A stretch of DNA of 64,000 nucleotides from Atrichornis clamosus. Its lineage: Eukaryota > Chordata > Aves > Passeriformes > Menuridae. The notes below the pieces were generated by a model that saw nothing but the letters and a program-made list of their open reading frames with translations, searched no databases and was not told the origin of the DNA. Positions within the stretch are counted from its first letter, which is position 1, and every line of letters begins with the position of its first letter. The stretch spans positions 124,001 through 188,000 of the forward strand of contig WBMZ01010870.1 of assembly GCA_013400975.1 (NCBI GenBank), in the 5' to 3' direction. Positions 1 through 12,259 of the stretch are shown here, piece by piece. The translations under genes were made by a program, and so were the position numbers.

Positions 1-157
1 GTGGCTGCTCCTGGATCCCTGGAAGTGTCCAAGGCCAGGTTGGATGGGGCTTGGAGCAACCTGGGGTAGTGGAAGGTGTCCCATGGCATGGGGTGGAACT
101 GGATGGGCTTTAAGGCGCCTCCCAACCCAACCCATTCTGTGATTCCATGATTTTATG
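1..157 (+). repeat. CR1 3' fragment (left-truncated by window edge)
   Basis: The sequence carries the CR1 3'-end pattern in sense: ccaaggccaggttggatggg, then cttggagcaacctgg, a diverged gggctttaagg, and a tail of the type attctgtgattccatgat. It may extend past base 1. Confidence 0.9.
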
Positions 158-418
158 AAAAGGAAAGGGTGATCTGTCAAACCCGCAGCATTTCACTGGC
201 AGAAGTGCCACACTGCCAGCATCTCTCCAACCAAATTGCCCTCTGGGTTCCACCACACCTGACTGTCAAATCCATCCCTCCTCTCACACACAGCAGCTTT
301 GTTTCTCTGAACGGCTAAAGGAAAGGAGAAAACCAAGGGAAAAGGGCAGCCTGATGGCACTTCCTGCCACTCCCACCCACACTGCCCCTTCATGCCATGG
401 AGTCTAACATCCAAATAT

Positions 419-735
419 CCACAGAATCACAGGATAGTTTGGGTTTGAAGGGAGCTTAAAGCCCATCCAGTCCCACGCCCTGCCATGGGCAGGGACACCT
501 TCCACTGTCCGTGGTTGCTCTAAGCCCCGTCCAACCTGGCCTTGGACACTTCCAGGGATCCAGGGGCAGCCACAGCTGCTCTGGGCAACCTGTGCCAGAG
601 CCTCAGCACCCTCACAGGGAAGGATTTCTTCCCAATATCCCACCTAACCCTGCCCTCTGGCAGTTTAAGGTCATTCCCCCTCGGTTTTGTCACTCCTTGT
701 CCCCCTCTCTCCTGTAGGCCCATCCTGGGGGCAGA
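419..735 (-). repeat. CR1 3' fragment, antisense
   Basis: It starts with the inverted CR1 tail (acagaatcacaggat), then gggcagggacaccttccact, aacctggccttggacacttc, tgggcaacctgtgccagagc and ctcctgtaggcccatcctg. It faces the copy at 1-157, giving a 3'-to-3' inverted pair. Confidence 0.92.
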
Positions 736-1275
736 GGACAGCAGAATATCCCTCTCCACCATACAACTTTCCCCTCATCAGGTTGTGCCTTTTTTTTTAA
801 CACCCTAGCCTTTGGAAACTGACTGCCTGGTCACTCTCCTGGAAGTACAAGGATTTTGGAATAAAAGTACCAGTTTGGCTGAAATTTTGGGGAAGAATTG
901 GTAATATGTGAGCCCATTCTTGCTGTGTTCACAGGCAGAGCAGCTGCTTCTGATTCCCAAGTCTTGCCTTCAGGTGCTGCTGGAATACAAACTACATTTA
1001 AATACATATACACATGCACACACAATTACAATATGATTACCTTATTAAGAAGCATTGGGTTTGTGTTCCCATGCAGAGAGTATCTGTTGGCTTGATTATT
1101 TTATTTAAAACTGCCTGTCTTTGATGGTATCCCATGGAAAGATTACATATTAGATAGAGCAGCACATCGTCCACACAGATCAAGTGTGGGAGATGAAAAG
1201 TGGAGCACCCCAGAGCTCTGTTTGAGCTCTAACATCCTTGCTTCTTACAGGAGCAAGGAACAAACAATTTAAAGT

Positions 1276-1276
<1 letters not shown>

Positions 1277-1318
<42 letters not shown>
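1277..1318 (+). repeat. A35 homopolymer followed by G7
   Basis: Thirty-five consecutive A (1277-1311) run directly into seven G (1312-1318). The 5' flank resembles no retrotransposed mRNA I can recognise, and no flanking duplication is obvious. Confidence 0.95.
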
Positions 1319-3198
1319 AGTTTCTTCCCAGTGAGAACAAACATGAAGCTGCATTTTAGCTTAGGTCAGTACTACTTTGGTATCTCTATAAACTAGTGCT
1401 TTCCATTAAAAATTATTCATGTATTATTCAGGAGATTTTATAACATACCTACATGTAATTCCAAACTCTGTGCGCACAAGAGTCTGAATTATCTGCGCAG
1501 CTTTTTCAGAATATCAAAGTACTTGCTTTTACTGGCATTAACATATTTCCACAGGGGGTTTTTTTCTGTCCTTGACTTTTTTTTTTTTTTAAACTTAAAA
1601 AACCCCTGAACTCTTCAAGGTTATAATCTTACACTGTTTCCCCTTCTCCCAATCCAATTTCTTACTCTTCTTTCCACCAGCTGAAATGCAGAAATCCCTT
1701 CCAACACACACTTGAATCTCCCAGCTGCCTGCAGAGTAGCTGGTCTTGGCTGTCCACAAAATCAAAGGGAATCAACCCAAGTCAGAAAGTGAAATTATAG
1801 TGAAAAACAGACGAGGCTGAGCTCCTTCTAGCCCTGGTGTAGGAATATATAGAGCAGAGGGATGGATGCACTCACTGTTTCATGCTTGGAGGTGGCTGAA
1901 GCATTTCTAGCTCAGCTGGAGGCAGCCCAGCTCTGCTTTCCTTGGGGGGGCTGTACAGGGCACCAGCAACACCCCAGGCACACCAGGAATGCTGTCAGTC
2001 ACCCCACTGGCGTGTGGAGGTTACACGATCCTGTTGCAGTCCAGCACCAGGGTAAATCCCCCCTCTTGGCTCACCCACCTGCTCCCTGAGCCATCCCACA
2101 GCTCCCCAGCACCACAGACCCCCGGGCCAGGTGTGGGTGAGGAATGCTGTTCCCTCCCCACCGGGCCCAGGACACGCACACAGGTGAGCCAGCACCTCCC
2201 GAGTTCACGCCGGGCCCTCAGGACACCTGGATTTGCCAAGCCTGTCACCCTGAGCACGCAGCAGTTTGGGCTAAAGAGCTTCCCCAGATGCCATCTCCAG
2301 TTCTCTCCCCCTTTCTCTAGACAAGACACCATTAAATCAAGGTATTTTCTGCCCCCACGCGCCCTCACATCCCAAAAAGCCTAAGTCTGCGTAGCCCAGT
2401 CCCTGCTCAGCCCCTGCATTTCCCTGGAAGAATTACAAAGGAAAAAAAATAAAATCCACTTAACATTCCCCATGATTTCAAACAATTTTGAGCAAAACGC
2501 CACCATCTTCTCCATGGCAAATGTGAAACATCTCCCACCTTGGTTCACATTTTGTGGTGAAGCACAAGCAAAAATACCGAGCGAGCAAACACCAGACACT
2601 GGCTGGGAAGTGTTCCTGCTCCAGAATGATGTGAGCACACAACTGCCTAACAGGTGGAAACCTACCAAAAGCAGTGGCTACTGAAACAGGAAAGTAACAT
2701 TTCGTGCTCATTCAGTACAGCAGACATTGTCTATCTGAAGATTAGTTAAATAACTCATGCTCTCTGCTGCAACCTGTATTCCTGGGAGTACTCCTCACTC
2801 CTGGATCTTCTAGTGTACGTTGCTTGTAAAAGTATTTTTTAACACTTCTTACTAAATAACCAAGATGAACATGCAAAAAAACATGCTAAAATAATTTAGG
2901 TGATGAAGAAAGCCTCATGTGGATTGGATTGTGGAAAAAATGGCAATTTTTGTGTAAAAAAGGAGAAAATAATCCAAGTATTTCAAAACAATAATGGTAC
3001 AAAATGGACTGGGAACTTCGGATTTTCTAATTCCAGAACAGAGCAGCAACAGGGCTTTTAAAAGAATAGTGGTACATTCAAAGCTGAAAGCCTTCATTTG
3101 TACACTGACTGTACAAAGGATTTGCCTGAAACCAACCTTGACCACCACACCCCTCCAAGGGCTTCCCCTCAGCTGCAATACATCAAAATTAAGAAATT

Positions 3199-3305
3199 CA
3201 TGGAATCACAGAGGTTGGAAAATCCCTCTAAGACCATTAGTCCAACCACTGACCCAGTACTGCCAAGGCCACCATTAAACCGTTCCCAGGCACCACATCT
3301 GTTTT
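3199..3305 (-). repeat. CR1 3' fragment, divergent subfamily, antisense
   Basis: The order ttcatggaatcacagaggtt, ggaaaatccctctaagacca, ttagtccaaccactgaccc and actgccaaggccaccattaa is the inverted 3' end of a different CR1 subfamily from the copy at 419-735. It is truncated after about 107 bp. Confidence 0.8.
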
Positions 3306-5200
3306 GGTTTGGGGTCTGAAGTGGCACATCCCCTCCCCCTTTTCCAGGTGCAATACTGTCTTCAGGCTAAAACTGACACATCACAAAGGCTGCACGGTTA
3401 AACACTTAATGAAGTACCTACAGATAAATCTGCTTGCTCTTCAGAATTCAGCAGCCTGAAATTAGCACCTCACCAGATACAGAAATTCTGGGCCCCACAT
3501 TTCCTCCACAACCGCCTCGATTGAAGCAGTCCCTGAAAAGAAAGCATGAGCAGACCCACATAATATCTATAATTAAATGTGAACAGATGAAAGGCTGAAC
3601 TACTTTGCACAATCATAAGGAGGTCAGGAGATGCCAGCTCACCAGTGGTCAGGGGTACTCCAAACAGACTCAGGCCACAGCAGCTGCCTGGATGTGCAGC
3701 TTTGCTCTCTATCAGTGACTTCTGATGATTTTAGGTATTTCTGCATGTTCAATTCTGCCTGTATCTTGCCTCACCCTCTGTTCCAAAACGGCAGAATTAA
3801 TAATTAACACCTACCAGGCAATTGCTGAATAGCAAGTACCAAAGCAGAGGATACAGAGAGCTTCTCTTGCTGACAGCTTGCAAAATCCTACAGCTCATCT
3901 TTCTTAAAGCTTCAGTTCTGCAAGTGTGGAGACACTCAAGTTCTTTTAACAAAAAAAAAAAAAAAAAGAATCTGAAGGTTCCCAGTCCTCACAATCATGG
4001 AAGAAACTCTTAAATCAAAAACTTGCCACCTTGCCATGACTGCTGACTCCTCTGTTTCACCAGCAGCTCCATGTCCATCCTCCTGTGAAACACCAGCCTT
4101 CCCAGAGAGGAGAAAAAAAATCCCAGGCAGAAACTCACCTATTAAAATGGACACAACACAACCTGTATGGAAAATGGCCTGCTTCCACAAGTGACAGTGG
4201 GAGTATCTCTGCAGGCTTCCCCAGAACCCTTTCCACCAACGACGTAGGCTGGTCCTGAAAACACATTCCTGAGAGCTGCCCAGGGCTCCTGCCCATCTCT
4301 CCTGCCTTTTCTCCACCATCCAGACTAACATTACATGCTGCTTCTGGACACTGTTATTTTAATAAGCTTCCAAAGAAATAGGTATTTTTTAAGCTTTCTA
4401 CTTTAAAATCACATTCATCAAGAGCCTGAGAAATTGTATCATTCTGCCTCTCCACAGGGCACTGTGCAGATTTATTCAACAAAGGGGGAAGAGGGAAACA
4501 CGGTCTGGTCTGAAGAAATTCACCTGGAGCACAACAATTTTTATATTATTTTCTGACTTGCTAAAAATATTTATTAATAGTATTCACTTATCTTCTAAAT
4601 TTTCAAAATTAAATACTAGAGGAAAAATGAATACTTCTTCACCAGAACCATTTTAATGGAATCCAGAAGAAAAAGAATATTAATACCCAGTGCAATCATT
4701 TACTTTGATGTCTATATAATATGCAGTGACCCGTAAGTGGATTGAGCTAAAACTGTCATAAATTCATTATGAGAAACCATTCTTTGAAGAGTATCAGTGC
4801 AAATTTGAAATGAAATGGGCAATATGGAAATGAGCTAATTGCACAGCATTTAAAATAACTGGTTCCAGTAGCAACGTCCTTTCCATGCACTTCTATTTCA
4901 GCTGCAAAAAACATTGGAGAGGCTGGGTTATGAAAATTGAAATGCTGTAATTACTCAGTACTGAGAATGATAGGGCAGCATTCATTTAGGATCTCAGACT
5001 TTGGGAGAAAAAAAGGTAATCCAAAGGATGATTTTAAAATTCTCATTTGTCTGGGGAAGGGAACCTGGGATGGCATGCAGCATAAAATGTGCCAAACCAG
5101 ACCATGTCAGTGCAGACTGGAGGAAAATACTATATATTGCTAGGGGATTTTCTAGGTATCATCTCACAAAAGTAAAAAGCAAAATTCCTCTCAGTTTCCT

Positions 5201-5352
5201 ACAGAGGTTTGGGTTGGTAGGGACCTTAAAGCCCATCCAGTGCCACTCCCTGCCATGGCCAGGGACACCTTCCACTATCCCAGGGTGCTTCAAGCCCCGT
5301 CCAACCTGGCCTTGGACACTTCCAGGGATGGGGCATTGGGATGGGGCATCCA
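5201..5352 (-). repeat. CR1 3' fragment, antisense
   Basis: Motifs gttgg.agggaccttaaagcc, gggacaccttccactatccc and aacctggccttggacacttc are present. The end carries a tandem duplication of gatggggcat (about 5327-5352). The following bases to about 5570 are GC-rich and I cannot assign them. Confidence 0.9.
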
Positions 5353-6200
5353 GAACTATAAAGATATTTTCCTGCGTGGATCTGGAACGCATCCTCCCCA
5401 AGTGGGGCCCAGCCCCTGCTGTGCCCTCGCTGTCCCAGCGCTGCTCAGGGCTCTGCCTGGAGGTGCCAGGGGCAGGGGGGCAGGGGTGCCCAGCCCACCC
5501 CCTCCTTTATCCCAAGGTGAACCCCACCACCTCCAGCAGAAGGAGCTTGGTATGACACCCCTCACTCCTTCATTCAGCTACTTTTAAAGGTCAGTCCCTG
5601 GCCTCCCTGTACTCACTGGTTCTGTGGCTGCATTTCTGTAGCAGCAGCTTTGCTCTGCGGTTTGCTTCTTGAAGAGCAGGGAGGAGAGTCCAGCCGTGGA
5701 GCAGCCCCACGCTGGGCTGTGAGGAACCTGTGGGACCTGTTCCCACAGACCTCCCTCGGGCCCCGGGCTTTGGCTGGCACAGCACCTGGGCACAGTGGAT
5801 GCCTGTCCTTGTGGGAAAACGTGTGGGGGAGTAGCCTGGCTTTGGAACCCTCCATTCCCTGCGCCCTTTCCCAGCTCCCAGCAGCACAGGAGCTGCCATG
5901 GGTGAACAGCACAGGAACCTCTGCACATTATCCCATCTCCATATACATCTGGTGATACTCACTTGGTCCTTTTATCACTCGTATGCCCCAGGAAAAAAGG
6001 AAAAAGGACGTCTCAATTTCTTTTTGCCCTCCTAGAATGACCCAGGCTGTATTTTGCTATGTGCTTTTGTGGTTTTCTCCCTGCCTGGATTCCAACACAA
6101 GAAACAACATCTTCAAGTCTTTTGTTGAGCTGAGGGTTTATATCCTATATATATAGATGTTACATCTGTATCCACTGGTATTTCAGTACCTAAAGAGGCT

Positions 6201-6513
6201 CCAAGGGAACTGGGGAGGGACTCTGACAAGGGCCTGGAGTGCCAGGACAACTGGGTATGGCTTCAAACTCACAGAGGGCAGGCTTAGATGGGATATTGGG
6301 AAGGAATTGTTCCCTGTGAGGGTGCTGAGCCCCTGGCACAGGTTGCCCCTATAAGCTGTGGCTGCGCCTGGATCCCTGGAAGTGGCCAAGGCCAGGGAGG
6401 ACAGAGCTAGGACAACCTGGGATAGTGGGAGGTGTCCCTGCCATTGGAAGGGGGTGGGAATGGATGGGCTTTAAGGTCCTTCCAAGCCAAACCATTCTCG
6501 GATCCCATGATCT
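6201..6513 (+). repeat. CR1 3' fragment, about 310 bp, sense
   Basis: Reads ctggggagggactctgacaa, gggcctggagtgccaggaca, cagagggcaggcttagatgg, gatattgggaaggaattgtt and cctggcacaggttgccc, ending at a degraded tail (attctcggatcccatgat). It is one of the longer copies here and is inverted relative to the copy at 5201-5352. Confidence 0.92.
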
Positions 6514-9500
6514 GAAAGCAGAAGGGAAAACAGAGGGGGAAGAGGCAGAGAAATTAATAACCTGCCCTTTCTATATAGAAAATATCTAGGTATCCATCCT
6601 TTGCAGTGGATAATGAACCAACATGATCAAGTTTTCCCAACACCTGCCCCTGGAGCTGACACCGTGCTGGTGGAACAGGGCTCCTGGAGAATCTTCCATA
6701 CAGCAAGGAAAGCAAACCAGGGGCCAACACAGAATTTCACACACCCAAACTCTTCAGGACAGACAAAACCCAAGAAAACCTTTTCTTTCTAAGGGCTTGA
6801 TGGCTCTTGGGCATTTCTGGTTTCTTTCCCCTTGTAAGCAGAGCATGAGCAAGTTCTATCCTGAAATTGTGTGTTCTGAAACACTGCCATGGCACAATGG
6901 TTTAAAATAAATAATTAGAAAACTAGAGCTGAAATCTCTGTACTGGAATGTGCATTAATACATGCTAACTTCAATTTCCACAAAGCTATTCACCCTTCAC
7001 TACACCAGGGCTGTGATAAATACAGAGCTATGCATTTAAAACACAGCAATACAAAGCTTACCTTGCACTAATAAACAGCACTGGCTTTACGTATTTTAAA
7101 GTACCAAATTAATTATAGTCCCAGCCTTAAATTTGATCTTGTGGTTTTTTACATCTCTAGAAAGGAAAGCACCACAAACATCCCCAACAAACTTAGTGGT
7201 GGCTACCCTATTGCTTTTAGTTGGCTTATTTCTTCATAATTTTTTTTAGCACCTGGATTGGGCAGGTTGGTCATAGAATTAAAATGTATTTTCTTAAATT
7301 GACATGGAATTCAGACATGTAGCAATCTTTGCACTGCACATCAAAATATTTATGATTGATGTAGCTATAATATGCATTTTACATCCTGAGTGTAATATAT
7401 GTATTTAAACAGGGATCTTCCCTTCCACATATTACATTTTATATAGTTATTAAGGTGCTTCATCCTGCGTTTTCTGCCAGCCTTTTAATTTCACACACTT
7501 CATCTATCAGATATTACTGTCTACTTTTAACCTATCACTGCAGAAAATGGTAACTGGTGCTGAATACAGAGCCATGGAGGAACAGGGTTTGCAATTCCAA
7601 GTAATGTGGAGCTGGGTGATAAATGGAGAGCAGCAGCTGGGCTGAGGAGCTCAAGAGAGACCAAAATTACATTTGCAGGTAAGTGGAGTGGAAATTTGTG
7701 GAAATTGGGTAAAACAAAAAGCAAAACATTGTTATTAAAGGTGGAGTGAGAGATAGAAAGAGCAACAGAGAGGCAATTTTCTCCCAGCTCCAGCAGGAAT
7801 TCATCTCAAGCTCTAACATGCAATTTCACTACAGAGCTTCAGGATGAAACACAGGATTATATCTAATTGTTTTGGGGGTTTGGATAACAAAGCATAAAAA
7901 TCCCAATAAGTGGCCTTTTGTGCCAATGCAGCCCAGAAAAGGATGAAGAAAAGTTATAAAAACATCCAAAATCTGAACTGCAATAAATATCAAGATAACC
8001 ACCTAACACAAAAGAAATGCAGCTTTAGGGATTTGGTATTTTCAGGGATATCTGTACTATGACAGCCCAATTCACAGGAAAATGATCCAGCTCATGAAGT
8101 TTGCCAAAGCAACACTAAACTGCAGGAATACAACACACCTTGTCCTTTTACCTTTTCCGGCTGCAATATTTTACAATGGAAAACCAGGAATGCTGCGAGA
8201 GCATGGAAATGAGGACAATTAAATTTGCCCTATTATGAATATTAAATAGGCTGTTATGCAATTGTACTCTGTGTATTGAACATGATGGCGTAGAGCTAAA
8301 CAGTCCTTTCCAAACAAAAAGTTAATAGATCTTTAGAAATATATTATCTGTTCTTGTCACATCTGCTTGCAAAATACTAATACTGCCTGAATTTTAGCAT
8401 TTTAGCTTTCCAAAGTGACAAATTCATGTGATTAGCCACCATTACCTTTAGCTAATTAATACTGAGGGCCAAAAAAATCCCATCCAGATCTGCTGAATGG
8501 CAAACTCAAAGCTGGCAAAACTCCCTTTGTTTTGGAGAAGGCTTATCACAAAACCCTTAAACAACCCATAGTTCCCCCAAAGAGATGGGGAAATGCTGGA
8601 GAGGTTTTGGAGAGCCACTGTGGGGAGCTGAGGTTTAGTTTTAACACACGGTGGGTTCAGCACCCCCTGTGGCACCTTGGCACCAAGCTGGGCATGGAGA
8701 CAAAGCCCAGGATCCCAATAAACCATCCCAGCCAGTCCTTGTGCTGCTGAACTCACAAAGAACCATCCCAGCTGCTCATTTACCTCCAGGAATAATAACA
8801 CACACGTGACCTTCTAGGCACCAGCACATCTCAAGTGAAAATGAACACAGCTTCCATGTTTTCTTACGGATATATACATAAGCACAAACCAACACTTGTG
8901 ATTTTAAAACATACATAATATGCAGTACAAATGACTTCTCTCTCTCACCTACCTATTAGTTCTTCATTGATCTGACTCCAAACATCCCTGGTTTAGCTGA
9001 GCAGACATCCAAACACGTGTGCAGTGACAGATCCAGCGTAACTCCAGCTCTCCAGCACCTCATCCTGCTACATCCTGTTCCCATCCACAGGCTACAAGGC
9101 TGTGGGACTGCCAGCTCAAGTGCAACGGCTCTGGCTTTGTTTTGAGGGTGGAGATGCTCAGGAAGGTGTAAGAGGTACCAGGAATGAAACCAGGAACAGA
9201 GAGATCCCAGTGGCAAGTGGAGAAACAATCTGAGTAAAGAAGTGAATCAGGCCAGTGGACACAAAGGAAGGGCAGGAAAACCAGTGACTTTGACAGAGCC
9301 TGAAACAAGCTTAGTTTACCTTTTCTTTTTCCCCCCCCCTTGTCAAAAGCCTACATTTTAATTCAAGGGGGCCTTTGATTCCGCCAGAAGATGTCTTCCC
9401 ATGGAGCATCTTGTGTTTGAGCTGGCAGACAGCCCTGGCACAGCCATTCCCGCTGGCACTGTGTCTTAGGAGCATCTCTGCTTCACCTTGACAGACTTGT

Positions 9501-10863
9501 TCAGGCTTTGAGCCCTGCTCAAGCCTCAGGTTGAAGCTGAGGAGCTGGTGATTCACTGACAGAGCCTCAGCTCTCCCACAGACACCCAGATGTGTACAGC
9601 CTTTCTCCAGCTCTTCCTTCAGCAGAATCAAAGCCTGGGACTCTGACCACAGCACCCTGGTGTGAAATGACCACGTCCCTGGTGATGCCATGACCTCCCA
9701 TTCTCTTTATCCACTTGTGTGACTTTTCTCCCCCTGACTCAGAAATACTGCAGCACCAAAGGCAGCAATGGCACCACATCAAAGAGCTTAAGTTATAAGG
9801 GAAGCGGGTTTCTTTTCACTTGAGCTGAGATTTTTTGTTTAAATCAAGACTTCAAAATACCTTATAAAAGTAACAGAAATGATACTGGGATCGAAAAATT
9901 CAGTGGCATCTGAATGACATAATTCAAGCACCAGTATCAGGGGTAAGATAACCCACCCCAGAGCAGCTCCCAGGCACAGACTAAGGACACCGAGGTTACA
10001 CATCTCCTCTGGGCTGTGTTTCTCAAGGGGGTGTGAATTTGCAGCCCTGTGACAATAAAGAAATGTGGGATTAAGAAACAAGAGAGGAGGAAAAGGGGCT
10101 GGTTGATTCTCCCACTGCCTTTTCTTGTTCCTAAAATTTCTGTTGCCTGGAAATGGCTGATGGGAAGACGGGATTATGTAAGCACTTGCCAACTTTTCAC
10201 ACATAAGAAAATTAAAGCCTGAGTGATGGGTAGCTTAACCCATCTTCTAAGCACTGAACTAAAACATGTTTACTAAGGACAACTTGAACAGTGAAACCCC
10301 TTTAAAAAGCCCGGGAGTGACGAGGACTTGACAATTCCCAGGATTAAGAAGCTGCATATATCACAGACAAGGTAATCTCCTTATAGTAAGATGAGGAAAA
10401 GGAAAATAAAGCCTTTTTGGTGTGCAAGACAGTTTTTGTTTTAAAGCATACACATCCTGTTTGACTGAAGCCTTTCTCGTGTTATTGCCTTTTTTTTTTT
10501 ACTTTCCTGCTGGTAGACATGACAGAGAAGGGCCATACCAGCCCTCCCAATCCATAATGTCACATTTTGCAACAAACCCACTGTCCCCATCAAACACGAC
10601 CCACCAGTAACAAAATAAGGAGCACTGTGCTGTAGAAATGGCTCTTCCCAAATTTCATCAGGTAAACACTTGGGTGCTACAAGGCAGCAGGCACAAACCA
10701 AAGTGCAAAATACCCTGAGCTAGTTCTGAACAGACCTTCAGCAATGGTGTGAGCCCAGCAGACCTGAGCTGTCCTGAACCCTCCTTGCTGTCACTCCAGT
10801 GACGTGGTACCTTGTGCCAACACTCTCCTTTAACGACAGCTGAAGGCCAGTTTAAAATCTACC

Positions 10864-10952
10864 CTAGAATCACACACAGAATATCCAGCGTTGGAAGGAC
10901 CCCACAGGACTCCAACTTCTGGCCCTGCACAGGACACCACAACAATCTCTTA
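10864..10952 (-). repeat. CR1 3' fragment, second subfamily, antisense
   Basis: Reads tagaatcacacacagaatat, ttggaaggaccccacaggac and ctggccctgcacaggacacc. This is the same subfamily as the copy at 22257-22401, and similarity fades after about 10952. Confidence 0.75.
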
Positions 10953-12129
10953 AAAATCTCCAAAAAACACCCCAAAATCCTGCTCCAAGGTGAAGCTGCA
11001 CCATCCATTGGAGCGTCAGCAATGCAAAATGCAGGTGGCAAATACCTAATCTGGAGGCTGAAAAAGAAATTGTGTTGCCTGCAGCTCAGCCACCACTGGA
11101 GACACGAGGGTAGGACAACAAAATAAACTCTATTATCTACAGGGATGCACCTGTAGTCGTTTAATGTAACTGTGAGTGTCCAGAACAGGGAATATAAAGT
11201 GGCCAGGTTGCTGGCACTCACATCTTCAGAAAAATTAAAAAATCCCAAACAGAGGCTTTTTCTACAGCTGTCCAATGATGCCAAAAACTGATAATGGTTT
11301 TGGTTTCACTGGAATCTGCTGGTGATGGAGGCGGGGAAAACTCAACAATCCTACGTGAAGAAAAGCTGCAATGAATGAGAGGAACCAGATGGGGAAATCT
11401 GCACCCAAGTTTGAGAATTGTAGGATGTCTTTGAAAAATTCAACTGGGCAAAGCCCCAGCCAGCCAATAACAAAACCTACATTCCTTCAGCTTTAGAAGA
11501 GAAGAAACAACTTCTCAGAAATGCCAGAAGTGACTCAACCGTGATTTTTAAGCTGTTTCAACAGCATCTTAGTTATTTCAAGTAGTTCTAAGAGTTTACC
11601 TGTGATTGCCTTCCCTTAAGTGGAACTCCGAGCTGGCACAGTGCTCACATCAGGGCAAAAGAAACACACACCATGATTTTTGTGACTGCTGCATTATAAA
11701 TATATCGTTTTTTCTATTACCAACTGCCTTCCCCGTGAATTTTAAAACACTGAGAAGCAGCAAGTGTAGAGCAAATAGTATCTACATAAGTAGGTCATTT
11801 TCTTAATGGCAGGGAAGTGCTGTTTCACTACAGCTCGTTGGTGACACAGACACACACATTTCCGAACAAAGCGTGTTTTGGGATCTGCAAGGCAGCGGAG
11901 CGAGTGTAACCATGGAAGCACTCACTTCAGGATCAGGTAGAGCCTAATTCAGAAAGACAGGCAGGAGAAAGTCGGATTTTGCACCTTCTGTGAGAGCTTT
12001 GCAGGGAGTTAGGACGTTGGGAGAAAATCCTCTCACCGCGCGCAAGCCGGAGTTGGAGGGAGCTGCACATTCCATGACAAAAGCAGAGCCACGTTAGTTC
12101 ATTAGATAAGTGATAAGTTCAATCCTTAC

Positions 12130-12224
12130 CAAGTTTTCTTGGTTCCTGGCTGCTATTTTCTGATCATCTTCTCCCCCATTTTTCATGTATTTGACCTCTT
12201 CCACTGGTTTGATCCTATACTCAT
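12130..12224 (-). CDS. C1orf21: C1orf21 ortholog, second coding exon (end of codon 32 to codon 63)
   Basis: On the minus strand an acceptor (TTCAG, AG at 12226-12225) is followed by 95 nt. These encode, with the G carried from the previous exon, DEYRIKPVEEVKYMKNG and then GEDDQKIAARNQENL. A donor GTAAGG follows at 12129. This matches residues 32-63 of human C1orf21. The differences I recall are clustered around residues 48-51, where the human protein has Ala-Glu-Glu-Glu and this one has Gly-Glu-Asp-Asp, which are conservative changes. The exon ends on a codon boundary, so the next exon should start with Glu-Lys at residue 64. The acceptor has an unusually long pyrimidine tract (12259-12237). 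No stop or frameshift interrupts it. The remaining roughly 58 codons are not recognisable in 1-12129, so the gene is partial here. Confidence 0.95.
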
Positions 12225-12236
12225 CTGAACACCAAG

Positions 12237-12259
12237 AAAAAAAAAAAAAGAAAAAAAAA
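12237..12259 (-). promoter_or_regulatory. long polypyrimidine tract of the codon-32 exon acceptor
   Basis: On the minus strand this is nine T, one C, then thirteen T, ending 11 bases before the acceptor AG. It is preceded by seven A (12266-12260), so A7 and T9 could pair and the tract length may vary between alleles. Position and composition identify it as the splicing pyrimidine tract. Confidence 0.8.

Larger units (their letters stand above)
1..12129 (-). other. C1orf21: C1orf21 downstream intron (continues past the left edge)
   Basis: This begins on the minus strand with donor GTAAGG at 12129. I searched it by eye for the expected C-terminal segment (Glu-Lys-Ser onward, ending in an acidic Glu-Glu-Asp tail) and did not find it, so the intron probably extends beyond base 1. 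It holds six CR1 fragments and an A35/G7 homopolymer tract. The stretches 736-3198, 3306-5200, 6514-10863 and 10953-12129 are otherwise unique AT-rich sequence in which I see no gene. Confidence 0.8.

Noticed and set aside
1277..1311. Poly(A) as the tail of a processed pseudogene
   Set aside because: The upstream sequence resembles no mRNA 3' end and no target-site duplication is visible.
5001..5555. 184-codon plus-strand frame
   Set aside because: It crosses an antisense CR1 copy at 5201-5352; the openness comes from the CpG- and GC-rich repeat.
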